From an uncultured Clostridia bacterium (GTDB lineage Bacteria; Bacillota; Clostridia; Lachnospirales; CAG-274): a stretch of DNA of 64,000 nt. Positions 10,001 through 18,752 of the stretch are shown here, one piece after another. Position 1 is the first letter of the stretch, and each line of letters begins with the position of its first letter. The translations under genes were made by a program, and so were the position numbers. The notes under the pieces were generated by a model. That model was not told the origin of the DNA, made no database searches, and was given only the letters and a program-made list of their open reading frames with translations. The DNA is taken from contig CANQDF010000009.1 in the NCBI GenBank assembly GCA_947591605.1, positions 1-64,000 on the forward strand. The letters are read 5' to 3'.

Positions 10001-10041
10001 AATTGGTTGCACGCACTGCGGAAGAGCTTTTGCAGTCCTGA
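7012..10041 (+). CDS. Hybrid sensor histidine kinase with receiver and HPt domains
   Basis: The 1009-residue membrane kinase has two transmembrane helices (about 14-37 and 270-290) around an extracytoplasmic sensor region, probably of Cache type. HisKA follows with the phospho-acceptor His near residue 317 ([11 protein letters not shown]), then a HATPase domain ([26 protein letters not shown]). A degenerate receiver (about 548-665, lacking the phospho-acceptor motif), a full receiver (Asp near 719 in [12 protein letters not shown], Lys in HVAKPINV) and an HPt domain (His in VHAIKGAS, near 871) complete the relay, with a helical tail of about 90 residues of unknown role. The sensed ligand is unknown. 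It shares a transcript with the upstream HD-GYP/GGDEF regulator, so phosphate may pass from HPt to that receiver. Confidence 0.92.
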   Translation: MDRLKDLVKEHKSFAVTSGIILAVFVLFALCCNIIIANMLLKRYDKVMGPSYCGSATQNIADKAMVCNMVNSRLYDVLPEGSAAVGEAYASLTDENVLIIGSDIVTNGIKYHVDANGMRQDTSYTGEEMPAGIDYNAGGKTGTAVFTYTESFDNAVISTSCMVDSLMPDNAPDSEYRWYLVSIKSTHAGEIKDCYDENFIGRSINSVIEGFDKSVPDLGADEHDPRQKTINIDGTKGRMYYTTDVVYPSGGSGLAFFAFIPNSVIYDGLGGFTAFSTFFLLVIIAIVFAVNWNSYKNKLKAEEASKVKSNFLANMSHEIRTPMNAVIGMSDILLRRDLSIQVRNDVSVIHNAAAVLMSLINDILDFSKIESGKFEIINDEYYFPELISEVINVIAVRLNDSPVKLLTEINPSIPVRMIGDDVRIRQILINLLSNAVKYTNDGYIHLIADWSLIENGETTISITVKDTGIGMKESDMQMLFSNFTQLDTKRNKYVTGTGLGLAISKDLAQKMGGNIEVESKYGEGSAFKFTFKNKVNRYEATAAIEKDDDVYLLIYDEDEVILDNFRNILKSLGLKYSVCSNIERLERYSAVTMVLFRKRYYNILSKSSIIKNKPEMVAIMEIGEFLNDDMQGVRQIYLPLVSLQLPDLINNSENGDVILSDNKKANETEYNASIIIVDDNITNLAVAKGLLAQYKMSVDTASSGREAIDKIKRNEYDLVFMDYMMPEMDGSEAVQIIRALDGEKYKKLPIIALTASIESSTKARLLREGFNDHVAKPINVKKLESVLSRYLSSKAAVLQRAAQQVSGQHTAKPKTYSRYIDTEAGIQQMGGQESGYISVLSTYLEDMKKRKEELFDIIKKGDVSLFVIYVHAIKGASAGVRADRLSELAAELERLGKAKDMAKIDERLQPFFTELENVINYAQYCINKYNSKNDIINKPYRDTIPEDSLKKLVQYSGEFNMVKIDKVLLELSDYTYCERDTQALKRLKAAANDYDYQLVARTAEELLQS

Positions 10042-10070
10042 ACCGTGGCTTTGTGAGGTGAGCTGATATA

Positions 10071-10814
10071 ATGTATGAAAGATTTTCAAGGACGGAGCTT
10101 TTGCTTGGCAGTGAGGCGATGCAGAGGCTGGCAGGGGCAAATGTAGCGATATTCGGCATAGGCGGTGTGGGCGGTTATGTTGTCGAGGCGCTTGCACGCA
10201 GCGGCATAGGCTCTTTTGCGCTTATAGACAACGACAGGGTGTCGCTCTCAAACCTCAACAGGCAGATAATTGCCCTTGAAAGCACACTGGGCATGTACAA
10301 AACCGATGCCGCAAGGGACAGAATACTTGATATAAACCCGCATGCACAAGTAAAAACCTATCATACATTTTTTCTGCCCGAAACCGCAGATGAATTTGAT
10401 TTTTCCTCTTACGATTATGTTGTGGATGCCATAGATACCGTTACGGGAAAGCTTGAAATAATAGTAAGGGCAAAATGTGCGGGCGTACCCGTTATAAGCT
10501 CCATGGGCGCAGGCAATAAGCTTGACCCCACGGCGTTTAAGGTTGTCGATATCTACGATACATCCGTGTGTCCGCTTGCAAAAACCATGAGGCATGAGCT
10601 TAAAAAAAGAGGCATAAACAGCCTAAAAACCGTTTACTCCGCAGAAAAACCCATAAAACCGCAGTATCTTGATAAACAGTGCGGTGAGGACGCCTCCGTA
10701 CAGGAGGTGGCACGCCGCAGAGCAGTACCGGGGAGCACGGCATTTGTACCGTCTGTGGTCGGGCTTATAATTGCAGCGGAGGTTGTTAAGGATATAGCAG
10801 CGCAAAGTCTGTGA
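10071..10814 (+). CDS. tcdA: tRNA threonylcarbamoyladenosine dehydratase (ThiF/E1 family)
   Basis: This 247-residue E1-like enzyme matches TcdA (CsdL/YgdL), which uses ATP to cyclise t6A at position 37 of tRNAs to ct6A. The nucleotide-binding loop FGIGGVGGYVVEALARSG, the DNDRVSLSNLNRQ segment with its conserved Arg, and SMGAGNKLDPT are all present, and the length is normal. The ATG follows a GAGGTGAG site. It lies 30 bp after the hybrid kinase and probably rides on that transcript, but a functional link is not implied. ThiF and MoeB relatives differ in their partners and zinc cysteines; the sequence fits TcdA best. Confidence 0.88.
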   Translation: MYERFSRTELLLGSEAMQRLAGANVAIFGIGGVGGYVVEALARSGIGSFALIDNDRVSLSNLNRQIIALESTLGMYKTDAARDRILDINPHAQVKTYHTFFLPETADEFDFSSYDYVVDAIDTVTGKLEIIVRAKCAGVPVISSMGAGNKLDPTAFKVVDIYDTSVCPLAKTMRHELKKRGINSLKTVYSAEKPIKPQYLDKQCGEDASVQEVARRRAVPGSTAFVPSVVGLIIAAEVVKDIAAQSL

Positions 10815-10867
10815 TGTCCTTAAACTTTATAAAAGGGCGAAATAAATAGCAATAAAAATTTAATTAA

Positions 10868-10924
10868 TTCTTAACTGTTTCTTAACTGAAAGTTGATGAC
10901 ATTAATTTTTAACTATAGTACAAT
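10868..10924 (+). promoter_or_regulatory. Candidate promoter with 11-bp spaced direct repeats
   Basis: TTCTTAACTG occurs at 10868-10877 and again at 10879-10888, an 11-bp period, and TTAACTA recurs at 10909-10915. TTGATG (10893-10898) with TATAGT (10914-10919) or TACAAT (10919-10924) could form the promoter. Repeats spaced 11 bp are the usual target of OmpR/PhoB-type response regulators, so the ABC exporter downstream may be under two-component control. The regulator is not known. Confidence 0.4.
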
Positions 10925-10993
10925 GTCTGTGTCGGGAAATGCAGGCTGACTGTTAATTATCCGAAAATATTACAGATTTTACGGAGGACCGCA

Positions 10994-11698
10994 GTGGAGA
11001 GAATAATTAAAGTAAGGGGTCTGAAAAAAGTTTTTTCTATGGGCAGAGAGAGGATAACGGCTCTTGACGATATATCCTTTGATTTTTACAAGGGCAGGAT
11101 CTACTGCCTGCTTGGTACATCGGGCTCGGGCAAATCAACGCTGCTCAATATGCTTGCCGGGCTTGAAAAGCCCACGGGCGGCGAGATAATATTTAAAGGC
11201 AGACATATTGAAAAAATGACGGAAAAGGAGCTTGCGGATTTCCGCAGGCAGCATATAGGCTTTGTTTTTCAAAATTATAATCTGCTGGGGGATTACACCG
11301 CAATCGAAAATGTGGAAATGCCGCTTATATTCCGCAATGCAAGGAGAAGGCTGCGCAGGCAGGAGGCAAAAAAAATGCTTGCTTGCGTGGGGCTTAAGGA
11401 CAGGCTTTACCATAAGCCGTCCGAGATGAGCGGCGGACAGCAGCAAAGGGTGAGCATTGCAAGGGCTTTTGTAACCGAACCCGAGGTGGTTTTTGCCGAT
11501 GAACCCACCGGTAACCTGGACACAAAAACAACAACCGAAATGATGGAGCTTATTACGGGTATGGCAAGGGAAAACGACCAGACGCTTATAATAGTTACGC
11601 ATGACCTTGAAATATCCGACTATGCGGATGTCATAATACATATCCGTGACGGAAAAATAGAAAACGTGGAGGGAGAAACTTATGAATACGAAAGCTAG
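10994..11698 (+). CDS. ABC transporter ATP-binding protein, MacB/LolD type
   Basis: The 234-residue ATPase has Walker [10 protein letters not shown], a Q-loop at FVFQNYNLL, the signature [15 protein letters not shown], Walker [13 protein letters not shown] and the H-loop in VTHD. This is the type I ABC exporter subgroup that works with MacB/FtsX-fold permeases (mechanotransmission). The start is GTG 10994, six bases after GGAGG (10983-10987). Its 3' end overlaps the next gene by 17 bp, and the matching permease follows at 13831, so the three genes form one transporter unit. The substrate is unknown; lipoproteins, peptides and antibiotics are handled by relatives. Confidence 0.92.
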   Translation: MERIIKVRGLKKVFSMGRERITALDDISFDFYKGRIYCLLGTSGSGKSTLLNMLAGLEKPTGGEIIFKGRHIEKMTEKELADFRRQHIGFVFQNYNLLGDYTAIENVEMPLIFRNARRRLRRQEAKKMLACVGLKDRLYHKPSEMSGGQQQRVSIARAFVTEPEVVFADEPTGNLDTKTTTEMMELITGMARENDQTLIIVTHDLEISDYADVIIHIRDGKIENVEGETYEYES

Positions 11699-13838
11699 GC
11701 TTACGGCGCTTTTGCTTGCCATGGCGGCGCTTCTGTCATCGGTATGCGGCAGTATGGTATATGCCGATGATTTGGATGAGGATGATTATTATACCGACAG
11801 CAATTATTATTCACCCGGTCAGGAGGAAAACCCCGTACCCGTGCTTAAAATGTCAAGCGACGGTATATTTAATTTTGAAAAGGGCGAGGAAAGGGATGTG
11901 GATATACTGATAAAGAATGTCAGCTCCTTTTATGCCTACAATATATTGGTGCAGCCCGTTGCATCGGGTGAAAACATACCGTTTGATGTTGCCGTGCTTG
12001 ATAAAAGCAATACAAAGTATTTTTTGCAGCACACAACAACAATGAAGCTGCGCCTGCGCATAAGCGTTGACGAAAATGCAAAAAGCGGCACCTATCCGCT
12101 AACGCTTAATTATTCCTTTACGGCAAAAAACAAGTCGGGCTTTACGGGCAGCGATACCTTATATATCAAAATAAACGGTGATGCCCCCAATACCTCTGTT
12201 ACGCTTGACGGCTTCGGCAGATCTGCGCAGAGGGTCGAGGCAGGCGGCAGAGTAGAGCTTTTTGCCGAGCTGAAAAATGACGGCAGCGAGGATGCAAAAA
12301 ATGTAAATGTCGCTCTTACGGGGCTTACTCCCGAAACAATAGGTATGGAAGAGGGCAGCAGCTCCTATAACTTCGGCTTGCTTAAAAAGGGAACAAGCGA
12401 ACGCCTTACATTTGCTCTTACGGTGGGCAGCGAGGTGAAAACAGGCTCCTATCCGCTTACATACAAGCTTACATACAATGATGCGGACGACAAGGAGGTA
12501 ACCAAGGAGTTCGGCTACTATGTAAATGTAGTAAATGCCGATGAGGATAACGGCGGCAAAACCGACCTTACGGTCAGTGTAAGCGAGCCTGCGGGCACCT
12601 ATGGTGTCGGTCAGGTATTTTCGGTAAAGCTTACGGTAAAAAACACCGGCGAAAGCAAGACGGAGGATATAGTTATAACTGCTTTAGGCAATAAGGATAA
12701 TGCGGTTGTACCTCGCTCTACGGCGGTGAAACAGATAAAGGAGCTTGCCGTGGGTGAGGAGCGGAGCTATTCTTTTGATTTTGCAGCCACCTCGGAGGCG
12801 GGCAGCAAAAATTATCCTCTGGGCTTTGATATAGAGTACAGGACGGGCGCAAAGACCGAGGAGGGGTACGAAACCCGCAAGTTTACCCAATACAGCGGCG
12901 TAAATGTATATAACCCCGATAAGGAAAATGAGGATGAAGAAGGTAAGGACGAGGATAAGAAAACCTCTACCCCCAAAATAATAATAAGCAGGTATAAATG
13001 CGACCCTGTAATAGTTGAAGCGGGCAAGAGCTTTAATGTTGAAATGACGTTTAAAAACACTCATCCCGTCAAGACGATAAAAAATATAAGGCTTTACCTT
13101 ACCGTTGATGAGGAAACGGAAGAAAAGGGCAATGTTTTTACGCCCGACAAGGCGTCAAACACATATTACATAAATGAGATAACACCGGGCGGCGAGGTAT
13201 CGCATACCTTTAATATGTTTACCGTGCCCGATGCCGATGCAAGGACATACAGCCTTAATGTCAATTTTGAATATGAGGATGCGGAGTTTAACGAGTACAA
13301 GTCTACCGAGCTTGTCGGTATAAACGTAAAGCAAAAGGCAGAGCTTACAACAAGCGATATAATAGTGCCTGCCGACGCCAATATGGGCGAGGGTATGGGT
13401 ATTGCATTTGACCTGTACAATACGGGCAAGGTAACGCTTTCAAACGTAATGGTGCGTGTCGAGGGCGAGGGCTTTGACACCTCTTCCGCCACCTATTATG
13501 CAGGTACCATGGATGCGGGTGCAAGCGATATGTATGAGGGTACTGTCATGCCTATTGATATGGGCAGCCATTCGGGCAGGGTGATAATATCCTATGAGGA
13601 TTCCTCGGGAGAAAAGCACGAAAAGGTGCAGGATTTTACCGTAAATGTTCAAGAGGCGGTGCCTATGGATGATTACGGGGAAGGCTTTGAAGAAGAAATG
13701 CCCGACGAGGGAGAAGCAAAAAGCAGGCTGCCTCTTTTGTTGGGTATAGGTGCAGCGGTTTTGGTTTTTGCTTTTATTATAGGCGTAATTATAAAAAAAT
13801 GCGCTGCAAGGAGAAGGGAAAGGGAGCTAAGTGAGTAA
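11682..13838 (+). CDS. Secreted multi-Ig membrane-anchored subunit of the ABC system
   Basis: This 718-residue protein has a signal peptide (residues 1-28, ending about SMVYA) and a C-terminal membrane helix (LLLGIGAAVLVFAFIIGVII) followed by a basic tail. Between them lie four or more beta-sandwich repeats, each opening with a pattern like VEAGKSFNVEMTFKNT or VGQVFSVKLTVKNTG, which fits the NEW3/CARDB families (COG1361-like). It should be anchored outside the membrane. It overlaps both the ATPase gene (17 bp) and the permease gene (8 bp), so translation is likely coupled and the protein is probably a periplasm-side partner of the exporter. A linker rich in Glu and Asp precedes the third unit. 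Exact role unknown. Confidence 0.75.
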   Translation: MNTKARLTALLLAMAALLSSVCGSMVYADDLDEDDYYTDSNYYSPGQEENPVPVLKMSSDGIFNFEKGEERDVDILIKNVSSFYAYNILVQPVASGENIPFDVAVLDKSNTKYFLQHTTTMKLRLRISVDENAKSGTYPLTLNYSFTAKNKSGFTGSDTLYIKINGDAPNTSVTLDGFGRSAQRVEAGGRVELFAELKNDGSEDAKNVNVALTGLTPETIGMEEGSSSYNFGLLKKGTSERLTFALTVGSEVKTGSYPLTYKLTYNDADDKEVTKEFGYYVNVVNADEDNGGKTDLTVSVSEPAGTYGVGQVFSVKLTVKNTGESKTEDIVITALGNKDNAVVPRSTAVKQIKELAVGEERSYSFDFAATSEAGSKNYPLGFDIEYRTGAKTEEGYETRKFTQYSGVNVYNPDKENEDEEGKDEDKKTSTPKIIISRYKCDPVIVEAGKSFNVEMTFKNTHPVKTIKNIRLYLTVDEETEEKGNVFTPDKASNTYYINEITPGGEVSHTFNMFTVPDADARTYSLNVNFEYEDAEFNEYKSTELVGINVKQKAELTTSDIIVPADANMGEGMGIAFDLYNTGKVTLSNVMVRVEGEGFDTSSATYYAGTMDAGASDMYEGTVMPIDMGSHSGRVIISYEDSSGEKHEKVQDFTVNVQEAVPMDDYGEGFEEEMPDEGEAKSRLPLLLGIGAAVLVFAFIIGVIIKKCAARRRERELSE

Positions 13839-15174
13839 TATTGATATTATTGCGATGGCTTTAAAAAATCTTTTTAAGAGAAAGCTGCGTACCTTCCTTA
13901 CGGTGCTTGGCGTTGTTATAGGCACGGCGTCCATAGTTATAATGGTTTCTCTCGGGCTTGCGATGAACGAGAGCTTTCAAAAACAGATAGAGATGATGGG
14001 CGATATAACCAAAATAGAGATAGCAAACCCCGATTACTGGAACGACAGCGCAGCGGAGGACAGCCCTCTTACGCTTACAAAGGAGAGCATAAGCAGCCTT
14101 AAGAGCATTGATGGCGTAAAGTCGGCAACCCCTATTGCAAACGAATATCTTTTTGTACAGTGCGGCAAGCTGTACGGTGACTTCAGCGTTACAGGCATTC
14201 TGCCGGAAACCATGGAGGATATGGGGTATACCGTTTCTAGAGGACGTGCCCTCAACAAGGACGATGCGGGAAGCATGAACGTGGTTTTTGGCTCGGAAAT
14301 GCTGAACCAGTTTTACAAAAAAGGGCAGAGGGATAAATTTTATCGGGAAGGCGGCGTAAACGAAGACCCTCCGGATGTTATGAAGGAAAAGCTCAAAATA
14401 AGCTACGATTATGAGTTTTCCTCACGAAAAGCGGATAAGAGCATAAAGCCGTTCAATATAAATGCGGTAGGTATTTACGGTGACGAATACGGCAACGGAT
14501 ACAGCATTATAATGCCCATAGATGCGGTGGAAAAAATACAGGCAGAGCGGCGTAAGCACGATATGAAGGATATGTCCGACAACAAGGCAAAAAGCCTTAA
14601 CAGGCAGGAGCAGTCCAAGGGCTATTCACAGGCATATGTAAAGTGTGAGGATATGGATTGTGTTGAGGCGGTTGCCGAGGAGCTTAAGGCTATCGGCTAT
14701 GAGGTATACAGCGCAATGGACTATGTATCGGGCATGAAAAAGATCGCAGGCAGTCTGCAGCTTCTGCTGGGTGCCATAGGCTCGGTATCGCTTTTTGTGG
14801 CGGCAATAGGCATTGCCAATACAATGATAATGTCAATATACGAGCGCACTGCGGAGATAGGCATAATGAAGGTCATAGGCGCAAGGCTTACCGATATAAA
14901 GCGTATGTTTTTGTTGGAGGCTATGCTTATAGGTATAATAGGCGGCTTTTTGGGTGTAATTATCAGCCTGGGCATTTCGGCTGTGCTTAATAATGTAGGC
15001 TTGTCCTTTATTGCGGAGATGCAGAGCGTCGAGGGTGCGGATGTATCCGTGATACCCGTATGGCTTTGTGCGGCGGCAATGCTGTTTTCGGGCGTAATAG
15101 GGCTTATTTCGGGTTATCTGCCCGCAAGGCGTGCCATGAAATTAAGTGCGCTTAATGCACTGAGAAAAAATTAA
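13831..15174 (+). CDS. ABC transporter permease, MacB/FtsX fold
   Basis: The 447-residue permease starts with MALKNLFKRKLRTFLTVLGV, the typical opening of MacB-type permeases, followed by one transmembrane helix, a large extracytoplasmic domain (about residues 50-310) and three more helices at the C-terminus (including IGSVSLFVAAIGIANTMIM, IGIIGGFLGVIISLGISAVL, and the last near VWLCAAAMLFSGVIGLISGY). The final PARRAMKLSALNALRKN matches the family end. The GTG start at 13831 lies five bases after AGGGAG and overlaps the stop of the upstream gene. It pairs with the ATPase at 10994. Confidence 0.92.
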   Translation: MSNIDIIAMALKNLFKRKLRTFLTVLGVVIGTASIVIMVSLGLAMNESFQKQIEMMGDITKIEIANPDYWNDSAAEDSPLTLTKESISSLKSIDGVKSATPIANEYLFVQCGKLYGDFSVTGILPETMEDMGYTVSRGRALNKDDAGSMNVVFGSEMLNQFYKKGQRDKFYREGGVNEDPPDVMKEKLKISYDYEFSSRKADKSIKPFNINAVGIYGDEYGNGYSIIMPIDAVEKIQAERRKHDMKDMSDNKAKSLNRQEQSKGYSQAYVKCEDMDCVEAVAEELKAIGYEVYSAMDYVSGMKKIAGSLQLLLGAIGSVSLFVAAIGIANTMIMSIYERTAEIGIMKVIGARLTDIKRMFLLEAMLIGIIGGFLGVIISLGISAVLNNVGLSFIAEMQSVEGADVSVIPVWLCAAAMLFSGVIGLISGYLPARRAMKLSALNALRKN

Positions 15175-15229
15175 TATTATCCGTTTTTATTGCGTATCTG
15201 TCTGCCTGCTGCTGCCCTATGCAAGTGAT

Positions 15230-15343
15230 ATGATCGGAGGCAAAAAGGACAAATTTCAGTTATTTTTCATAATTATCCTCTTTACAAACGGCATATATTT
15301 ATTTATACTTATAGTTAGAAGAGTTTATGGAGATATACCGTAA
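15230..15343 (+). CDS. Possible 37-residue membrane peptide
   Basis: A short frame reads MIGGKKDKFQLFFIIILF and continues through a hydrophobic segment to RRVYGDIP. The layout (charged start, one membrane helix, basic end) is typical of small membrane proteins. The frame stays open upstream of the ATG, but no convincing ribosome site precedes any start, and the GGAGG at 15236-15240 lies inside the ORF. It sits in the 200-bp gap between the permease and mecA, so it may be real or chance. Confidence 0.25.
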   Translation: MIGGKKDKFQLFFIIILFTNGIYLFILIVRRVYGDIP

Positions 15344-15377
15344 AGGGATCATATTAATTTTAAGGTTGTGATGGTTT

Positions 15378-16022
15378 ATGAAGATAGAAAAAATAAGCAA
15401 CAGCCAGATAAAGGTGCTTTTAAACCGTACCGATCTGGAGGAGCGTAATTTAAAATTTACAGAGCTTGCAGCCTATGGCTCGGAAAAGGCAAAGGAGTTT
15501 TTCAGGGAGATGCTGGAGGAGGCTGTCAGAAAGTTTGATTTTGCTGCCGAAAATATCCCTCTTATGATAGAGGCGGTGCCATTGGGCAATGACGAAATTA
15601 TGCTTATTGTTTCCAAGGTGGACGGTGAAGAGCCTGCTGAAGCAAACATAAATATGATGCCTATGGCATTCAGGGAGAGGCTTTTTGTAAGCAAGCGTGT
15701 TGAGGCTGTACCCGAGGAGATAGATTTTGGCGACAGGGCATATCTGCTTTATTCCTTCGAGAGCCTTGGGGACGTTACAAGGCTCTGTGCGCAGCTTAAA
15801 CCTATATACGACGGCATAAGCACTCTTTATAAGGAGGACGGCCTTTATTACCTTTCGGTTGTGGGCGGCTGTGCGGACGGTATCAGTACCGAGGCGCTTG
15901 AATCGCTCGTATCCGAATTCGGCACAAAGCATATTTCAAATGCGGTTGCAAAGGCTTACCTTGAGGAACATACCGAGGTTATCGTTGCAGATAAGGCTGT
16001 AGAGGTGCTTGCAGGCTTGTAG
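15378..16022 (+). CDS. mecA: Adaptor protein MecA
   Basis: This 214-residue protein matches MecA, an adaptor that delivers substrates to the ClpCP protease (ComK in Bacillus) and activates ClpC assembly. The N-terminal domain opens with MKIEKISNSQIKVLLNRTDL, the substrate-binding part, and is followed by an acidic hinge (about 85-95) and a C-terminal ClpC-binding domain (AYLLYSFESLGDVTRLCAQL and DGLYYLSVVGG). The length fits. The ribosome site is weak (AAGGTTGTGATGG). What it delivers here is unknown, since no competence genes are in view. Confidence 0.9.
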   Translation: MKIEKISNSQIKVLLNRTDLEERNLKFTELAAYGSEKAKEFFREMLEEAVRKFDFAAENIPLMIEAVPLGNDEIMLIVSKVDGEEPAEANINMMPMAFRERLFVSKRVEAVPEEIDFGDRAYLLYSFESLGDVTRLCAQLKPIYDGISTLYKEDGLYYLSVVGGCADGISTEALESLVSEFGTKHISNAVAKAYLEEHTEVIVADKAVEVLAGL

Positions 16023-16051
16023 ATCAAGGCCTAAACAGGTAAAAATAAAAC

Positions 16052-16104
16052 AAGGCAAAATACTGTGTTGATATTATATCAATTACGGCTTTTGCCTTTT
16101 TTAT
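16052..16104 (+). terminator. Terminator after mecA
   Basis: AAGGCAAAA (16052-16060) pairs with TTTTGCCTT (16090-16098), with an inner TTGATAT/ATATCAA stem, followed by a T run. The rest of the 353-bp gap up to 16375 holds a promoter region described separately. Confidence 0.6.
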
Positions 16105-16202
16105 TTTTAAAGCATTACATTATTGCTTGCTTTTTTGTTTAAATTGAACAAAAAAAGGATGTGTATAATTAATTATTACCCCTTTGGTTGTAAAAAACAA
16201 AT

Positions 16203-16289
16203 AAAAAAGCTTGGAAAAAAACTTGTTAAGAATTTGTTAATTTTTTTTTAAGCTTTTTTCTTGCCCTGTAAGGTAATAAGTGCTATAAT
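16203..16289 (+). promoter_or_regulatory. Promoter region of the LPQTG adhesin
   Basis: TTGCCC (16261-16266), 17 bp and TATAAT (16284-16289) with an extended TG at 16281-16282 form a strong promoter. Upstream lie an inverted repeat AAAAAAGCTT (16203-16212) / AAGCTTTTTT (16250-16259) and a TTGTTAA direct repeat at 16223 and 16234, again 11 bp apart. These may bind a regulator. A leader of about 80 bases follows, with AGGGGG (16361-16366) before the ATG. Confidence 0.6.
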
Positions 16290-16375
16290 ATAATAAATTT
16301 ACGAAAAATGCGTAAGTCTTTTTTCGGCTAAAATTAATTTATCATTAATTTAATTCAATAAGGGGGTCAATTAAT

Positions 16376-18679
16376 ATGAAATTTGGCAAAAAAATATGCA
16401 GTCAAATTTTGAGAACAGTTACAATTGCCGCTTTGGCACTTAATGTGGCTGTACCCGCCGAGGTAGGCGCCGCCTTTACGGATCCTATCAAGCCGGGTTA
16501 TACCTATAAGGAGATAAGAAAGGATACCCAGGGAGGTCAATATGCGCCAACATACTATGATTCGGGCTTTTACAGTGAGGCGGATCCTTTATATGCAGCA
16601 ACGCATTTCCATATTTTTGCTTCGGATGATGTAAAGATCAATCCTCATACAAACGGCAATATTGCAACAAACCATATGAGCAAGGGTCAATCCAACTCCG
16701 GCACAAAGGAGCTTGCACCATTGGAGATAACATATGTTAAGGATTTCTCCGATATAAACAATCAGATCCTTTACAATGCAAACTCTATCCTTGTTGTAGG
16801 CCCCGATGTTACGGTGGATTCCAACAACGGCGGCGAGGGCTTCCGTATAAAGGGCTCCGACATGGTTGATTACATAGGTATGGATAATGCCCATGTTAAA
16901 AATATTTATCAGGAGAAAAAGGGCGGAGATAGATTCATTGATATGGAAGGTGAGTTTGCAAAGCTCAAAGCTCTTTCCCGTGATATATCAAAGGCAGAGC
17001 CTAATGTAAGCTTTGACAGCATCTACGACGGAAAGGATCATAACCAAAGGTCTTTGGATGTCAACGGCATGAACAGCAAGGATTATTTGCTTGTGGATGT
17101 TGATACCGAAAAGCTTACCGAGGGCACATTTATCAAGTTTAGAAATTACAACAATGATGTCAACAAAAAGAATTCTCTGATACTTAATGTTGACCTTGCA
17201 AATTATAAGGACAGCTTTGTACTCAACTCCAACATTATCCCTGTTGATGTTTCGGGTCATGAGGAAAATAACAACGAAAGAACAACATGGGAATACGGCA
17301 AGATACTCTGGAACTTCTATGACAGCAGTGCTTCCGATGGTCTGTATCATGGCAAGATCGATGTAAGTGCTACTTTCTTTGGTACCATACTTGCTCCATG
17401 TGCCGATGTTGTAACGGAGTTCAGCTTTGACGGCAATGTTATAAGCAAGACATACGAAAACTTTACAGAGAGCCACAGGAACGACTTTATAGGTAATTTG
17501 CCTGTACTTTTCAGCAGCGGCGATGATAATGATACTACAGCCGAAACAACCACAAAGGAAACCACAACCGTAACCACTACGGAAACTACATCCGAAACAA
17601 CAACCTTTACAACAACCACACAAAAAGAAACAGATACGGAAACAACCAGCGAGGAAAAGTCGGACGATACGACAGATCCCGATACCGAAACCGACAGCAA
17701 GGATGAGCCTTCGTCGAATGAGCCAAGCGGTGACGACACCACCGAGCCTGATACCGAGGATGAGTCCAAGGACACAGAGGATGAATCTAAGGATACCGAG
17801 GACAGCTCCAAGGACACGGAAGACAGCTCCAAGGATACCGAAGACAGTTCTAAGGATACCGAGGACAGCTCTAAGGATACCGAGGATAGCTCTAAGGATA
17901 CCGAGGATAGCTCTCAGGCAACCACGGAAGGCGGCAATATTTCCGACGAACCTGCGGAAACCGAAAGTGAGGAGCTTACCGAAACAACAAGTGAGGAGCT
18001 TACCGAAACAACAAGCGAGGAGCTTACACAGACAACTACCGATAAGGATAACGATGATGACGACGACAGCTCAAACGGTTCGTCAAGCAGCTCATCACAT
18101 AGAGGTGGCGGCAGCAGCGGCGGTTCGTCAAGCCACAAGGCTGACAGCAGAGTCAAGGATGAAACCGTAAAGAATGCTGACGATGATGAAAAGACAACAT
18201 CTTCGGATGAGGATACCGAGGTAACAACACAGGAGGACGAAAGCACTTCCGTATCGGTTGAAGAAAACGATAACACAGCTGCAGGTCCCGATGATACGGC
18301 AGCTCCTGACGATACGGATGTATATGTACCGGGCGTGGATACTCAGGATGTCGATAATGCACCCGATTCCGACAATGCCGCATACAGCGACAGTGCAGCC
18401 GATAACAGCCTTAGCGAGTCCGGTATAAGCGTAAGCAGTGATTCCGCTTCAAAGGGCAATGTTGATACATTATCGCTTAATGCAAACGATTCCGATGCAA
18501 ATTCGGTTATGCAGAACGACTCGGATGCAGACAGCGTTAATCCAAAGCTTAACGACTCCGATTCGCTGCCTCAGACAGGTTCACCCGTAAATACAGCGCT
18601 GCTTTGCCTTGTAGGTCTTGCAGCCGTAGGTATAGGTATGTTCCTTGTATTCAGAAGCAGGAAGAAGTCTGTACGGTAA
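16376..18679 (+). CDS. LPQTG-anchored surface adhesin with choice-of-anchor A domain
   Basis: The 767-residue protein has a signal peptide (residues 1 to about 32), an N-terminal domain (about 45-370) like the choice-of-anchor A / putative adhesive fold (FHIFASDDVKINPHTNGNI; GKILWNFYDSS; FFGTILAPCADV), then a long low-complexity stalk: a Thr-rich part (TTKETTTVTTTET), seven SKDTE-type 7-residue repeats, three EELTETTS repeats and a Ser/Gly stretch. It ends with LPQTG, a membrane helix and a basic tail (RSRKKSVR), the sortase sorting signal. A sortase should link it to peptidoglycan; none is in the window. The ligand is unknown. It is monocistronic, with its own promoter and a terminator behind it. 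Confidence 0.9.
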   Translation: MKFGKKICSQILRTVTIAALALNVAVPAEVGAAFTDPIKPGYTYKEIRKDTQGGQYAPTYYDSGFYSEADPLYAATHFHIFASDDVKINPHTNGNIATNHMSKGQSNSGTKELAPLEITYVKDFSDINNQILYNANSILVVGPDVTVDSNNGGEGFRIKGSDMVDYIGMDNAHVKNIYQEKKGGDRFIDMEGEFAKLKALSRDISKAEPNVSFDSIYDGKDHNQRSLDVNGMNSKDYLLVDVDTEKLTEGTFIKFRNYNNDVNKKNSLILNVDLANYKDSFVLNSNIIPVDVSGHEENNNERTTWEYGKILWNFYDSSASDGLYHGKIDVSATFFGTILAPCADVVTEFSFDGNVISKTYENFTESHRNDFIGNLPVLFSSGDDNDTTAETTTKETTTVTTTETTSETTTFTTTTQKETDTETTSEEKSDDTTDPDTETDSKDEPSSNEPSGDDTTEPDTEDESKDTEDESKDTEDSSKDTEDSSKDTEDSSKDTEDSSKDTEDSSKDTEDSSQATTEGGNISDEPAETESEELTETTSEELTETTSEELTQTTTDKDNDDDDDSSNGSSSSSSHRGGGSSGGSSSHKADSRVKDETVKNADDDEKTTSSDEDTEVTTQEDESTSVSVEENDNTAAGPDDTAAPDDTDVYVPGVDTQDVDNAPDSDNAAYSDSAADNSLSESGISVSSDSASKGNVDTLSLNANDSDANSVMQNDSDADSVNPKLNDSDSLPQTGSPVNTALLCLVGLAAVGIGMFLVFRSRKKSVR
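17759..17905 (+). repeat. Seven tandem 21-bp repeats in the adhesin stalk
   Basis: Seven in-frame 21-bp units encode DESKDTE (twice) and DSSKDTE (five times), followed by a partial DSSQ unit. They lie in the acidic stalk and differ at third codon positions. The number can change by slippage or recombination, which would vary stalk length without breaking the frame. Confidence 0.9.
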
Positions 18680-18709
18680 TAGGTTTAGCTTAATCAAAAA
18701 ATAACAATA

Positions 18710-18752
18710 AAGGCTTCGGGCTCGGCAAATGCCGACTCCGGAGCCTTTTTAA
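18710..18752 (+). terminator. Terminator after the adhesin
   Basis: A long, nearly perfect hairpin (AAGGCTTCGGGCTCGGCA with TGCCGACTCCGGAGCCTT) is followed by TTTTT. Confidence 0.85.

Noticed and set aside
17759-17905. Tandem repeats as a possible CRISPR array
   Set aside because: The units abut without spacers and encode an in-frame heptapeptide.
17347-18276. Long antisense open frames rich in Ser and Val under the adhesin stalk
   Set aside because: They mirror the Thr/Asp/Ser codons and 21-bp repeats of the adhesin and have no start signals.
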